A stretch of 5,902 nt of DNA, from positions 467 to 6,368 of the forward strand of contig JADGBD010000114.1 in NCBI GenBank assembly GCA_015231665.1, given 5' to 3'. Below the pieces are notes generated by a model. The model did not search any database, had not been told where the DNA came from, and saw only the letters and a program-made list of their open reading frames with translations. Both the position numbers and the translations under genes were made by a program. Origin of the DNA: Gammaproteobacteria bacterium. Lineage in GTDB: Bacteria > Pseudomonadota > Gammaproteobacteria > Chromatiales > Chromatiaceae. Positions 5,886 through 5,902 of this stretch are shown here, in pieces. Numbering within the stretch: position 1 is the first letter of the stretch; the number at the start of each line of letters is the position of its first letter.

Positions 5886-5899
5886 TGCCGTGTTATACA
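5872..5899 (+). promoter_or_regulatory. Sigma70-type promoter pointing right, out of the window
   Basis: TTGATA (5872-5877; 5 of 6 with the -35 consensus) is followed after 16 bases by TATACA (5894-5899; 4 of 6 with the -10), which is preceded by TG at 5891-5892, giving an extended -10. Transcription would begin just beyond the window edge, so the gene it serves is not visible. Its -35 overlaps the FNR-like site, so binding there would be expected to repress it while activating ccoG. Confidence 0.4.
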
Positions 5900-5902
5900 A
5901 AT

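Noticed and set aside
5847..5900. Minus-strand frame ending at 5847 (L-Y-N-T-A-L-R-D-I-N-A-Q-L-G-G-R-D, stop), possibly the C-terminus of an upstream gene
   Set aside because: It is only 17 codons, not recognisable as CcoP or another expected neighbour, and lies over A/T-rich sequence with a good rightward promoter and an FNR-like site. It cannot be excluded without sequence beyond 5902.
1..5902. CRISPR arrays, insertion sequences, attachment sites, integrases, toxin-antitoxin or defence genes
   Set aside because: Looked for on both strands; no repeated spacer structure, transposase or terminal inverted repeats were seen. Coding is dense and homogeneous in composition, with no sign of recent transfer.

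Overview
This 5.9 kb window is a compact, GC-rich (by eye about 60%) bacterial chromosome segment that looks gammaproteobacterial. The main evidence is the gene order mltD / YafS-type methyltransferase / rnhA / dnaQ, which matches the well-known gammaproteobacterial neighbourhood mltD-gloB-yafS-rnhA-dnaQ, and the close resemblance of the RNase HI and DnaQ proteins to those of E. coli. The adjacent ccoG-fixH pair implies a cbb3-type (high-affinity, microaerobic) cytochrome oxidase. Together with a rubredoxin, this suggests a respiring organism that meets low oxygen, for example of the purple-sulfur/sulfur-oxidiser or pseudomonad-like type. Genus cannot be told from the window.

Layout. 1-82 (minus): first 27 codons of a rubredoxin, cut by the left edge. 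83-320: divergent intergenic region with no gene seen. 321-521 (plus): a 66-residue predicted lipoprotein of unknown function. 535-1803 (minus): MltD-like membrane-bound lytic transglycosylase. 1865-2620 (plus): YafS-like methyltransferase-fold protein. 2613-3053 (plus): RNase HI, starting at GTG and overlapping the preceding gene by 8 bp. 3050-3760 (plus): DnaQ (epsilon proofreading exonuclease), overlapping rnhA by ATGA. 3761-3861: convergent gap with an imperfect A/T-flanked hairpin. 3862-4368 (minus): FixH family protein. 4386-5789 (minus): CcoG. 5790-5902: upstream region of ccoG with an FNR/ANR-like half-perfect palindrome, and a good sigma70-type promoter pointing right, out of the window.

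How the genes work together. The plus-strand trio (methyltransferase, rnhA, dnaQ) overlaps end to start and is almost certainly one transcription/translation unit; two of its products act in DNA replication fidelity and RNA-primer or R-loop removal. The minus-strand pair ccoG-fixH is a second operon, for assembly of cbb3 oxidase (CcoG: copper reduction/ferredoxin-like membrane protein; FixH: membrane-anchored accessory protein). MltD and the small lipoprotein are envelope proteins, predicted to go to different membranes from their +2 residues.

Novelty. Most of the window is conserved housekeeping sequence. I did not find a new multi-gene system. The points most worth checking are the FNR-type site lying between two divergent promoters at the right edge, the absence of gloB from its usual place, the degenerate cofactor-binding region of the methyltransferase-like protein, and the unassigned small lipoprotein.
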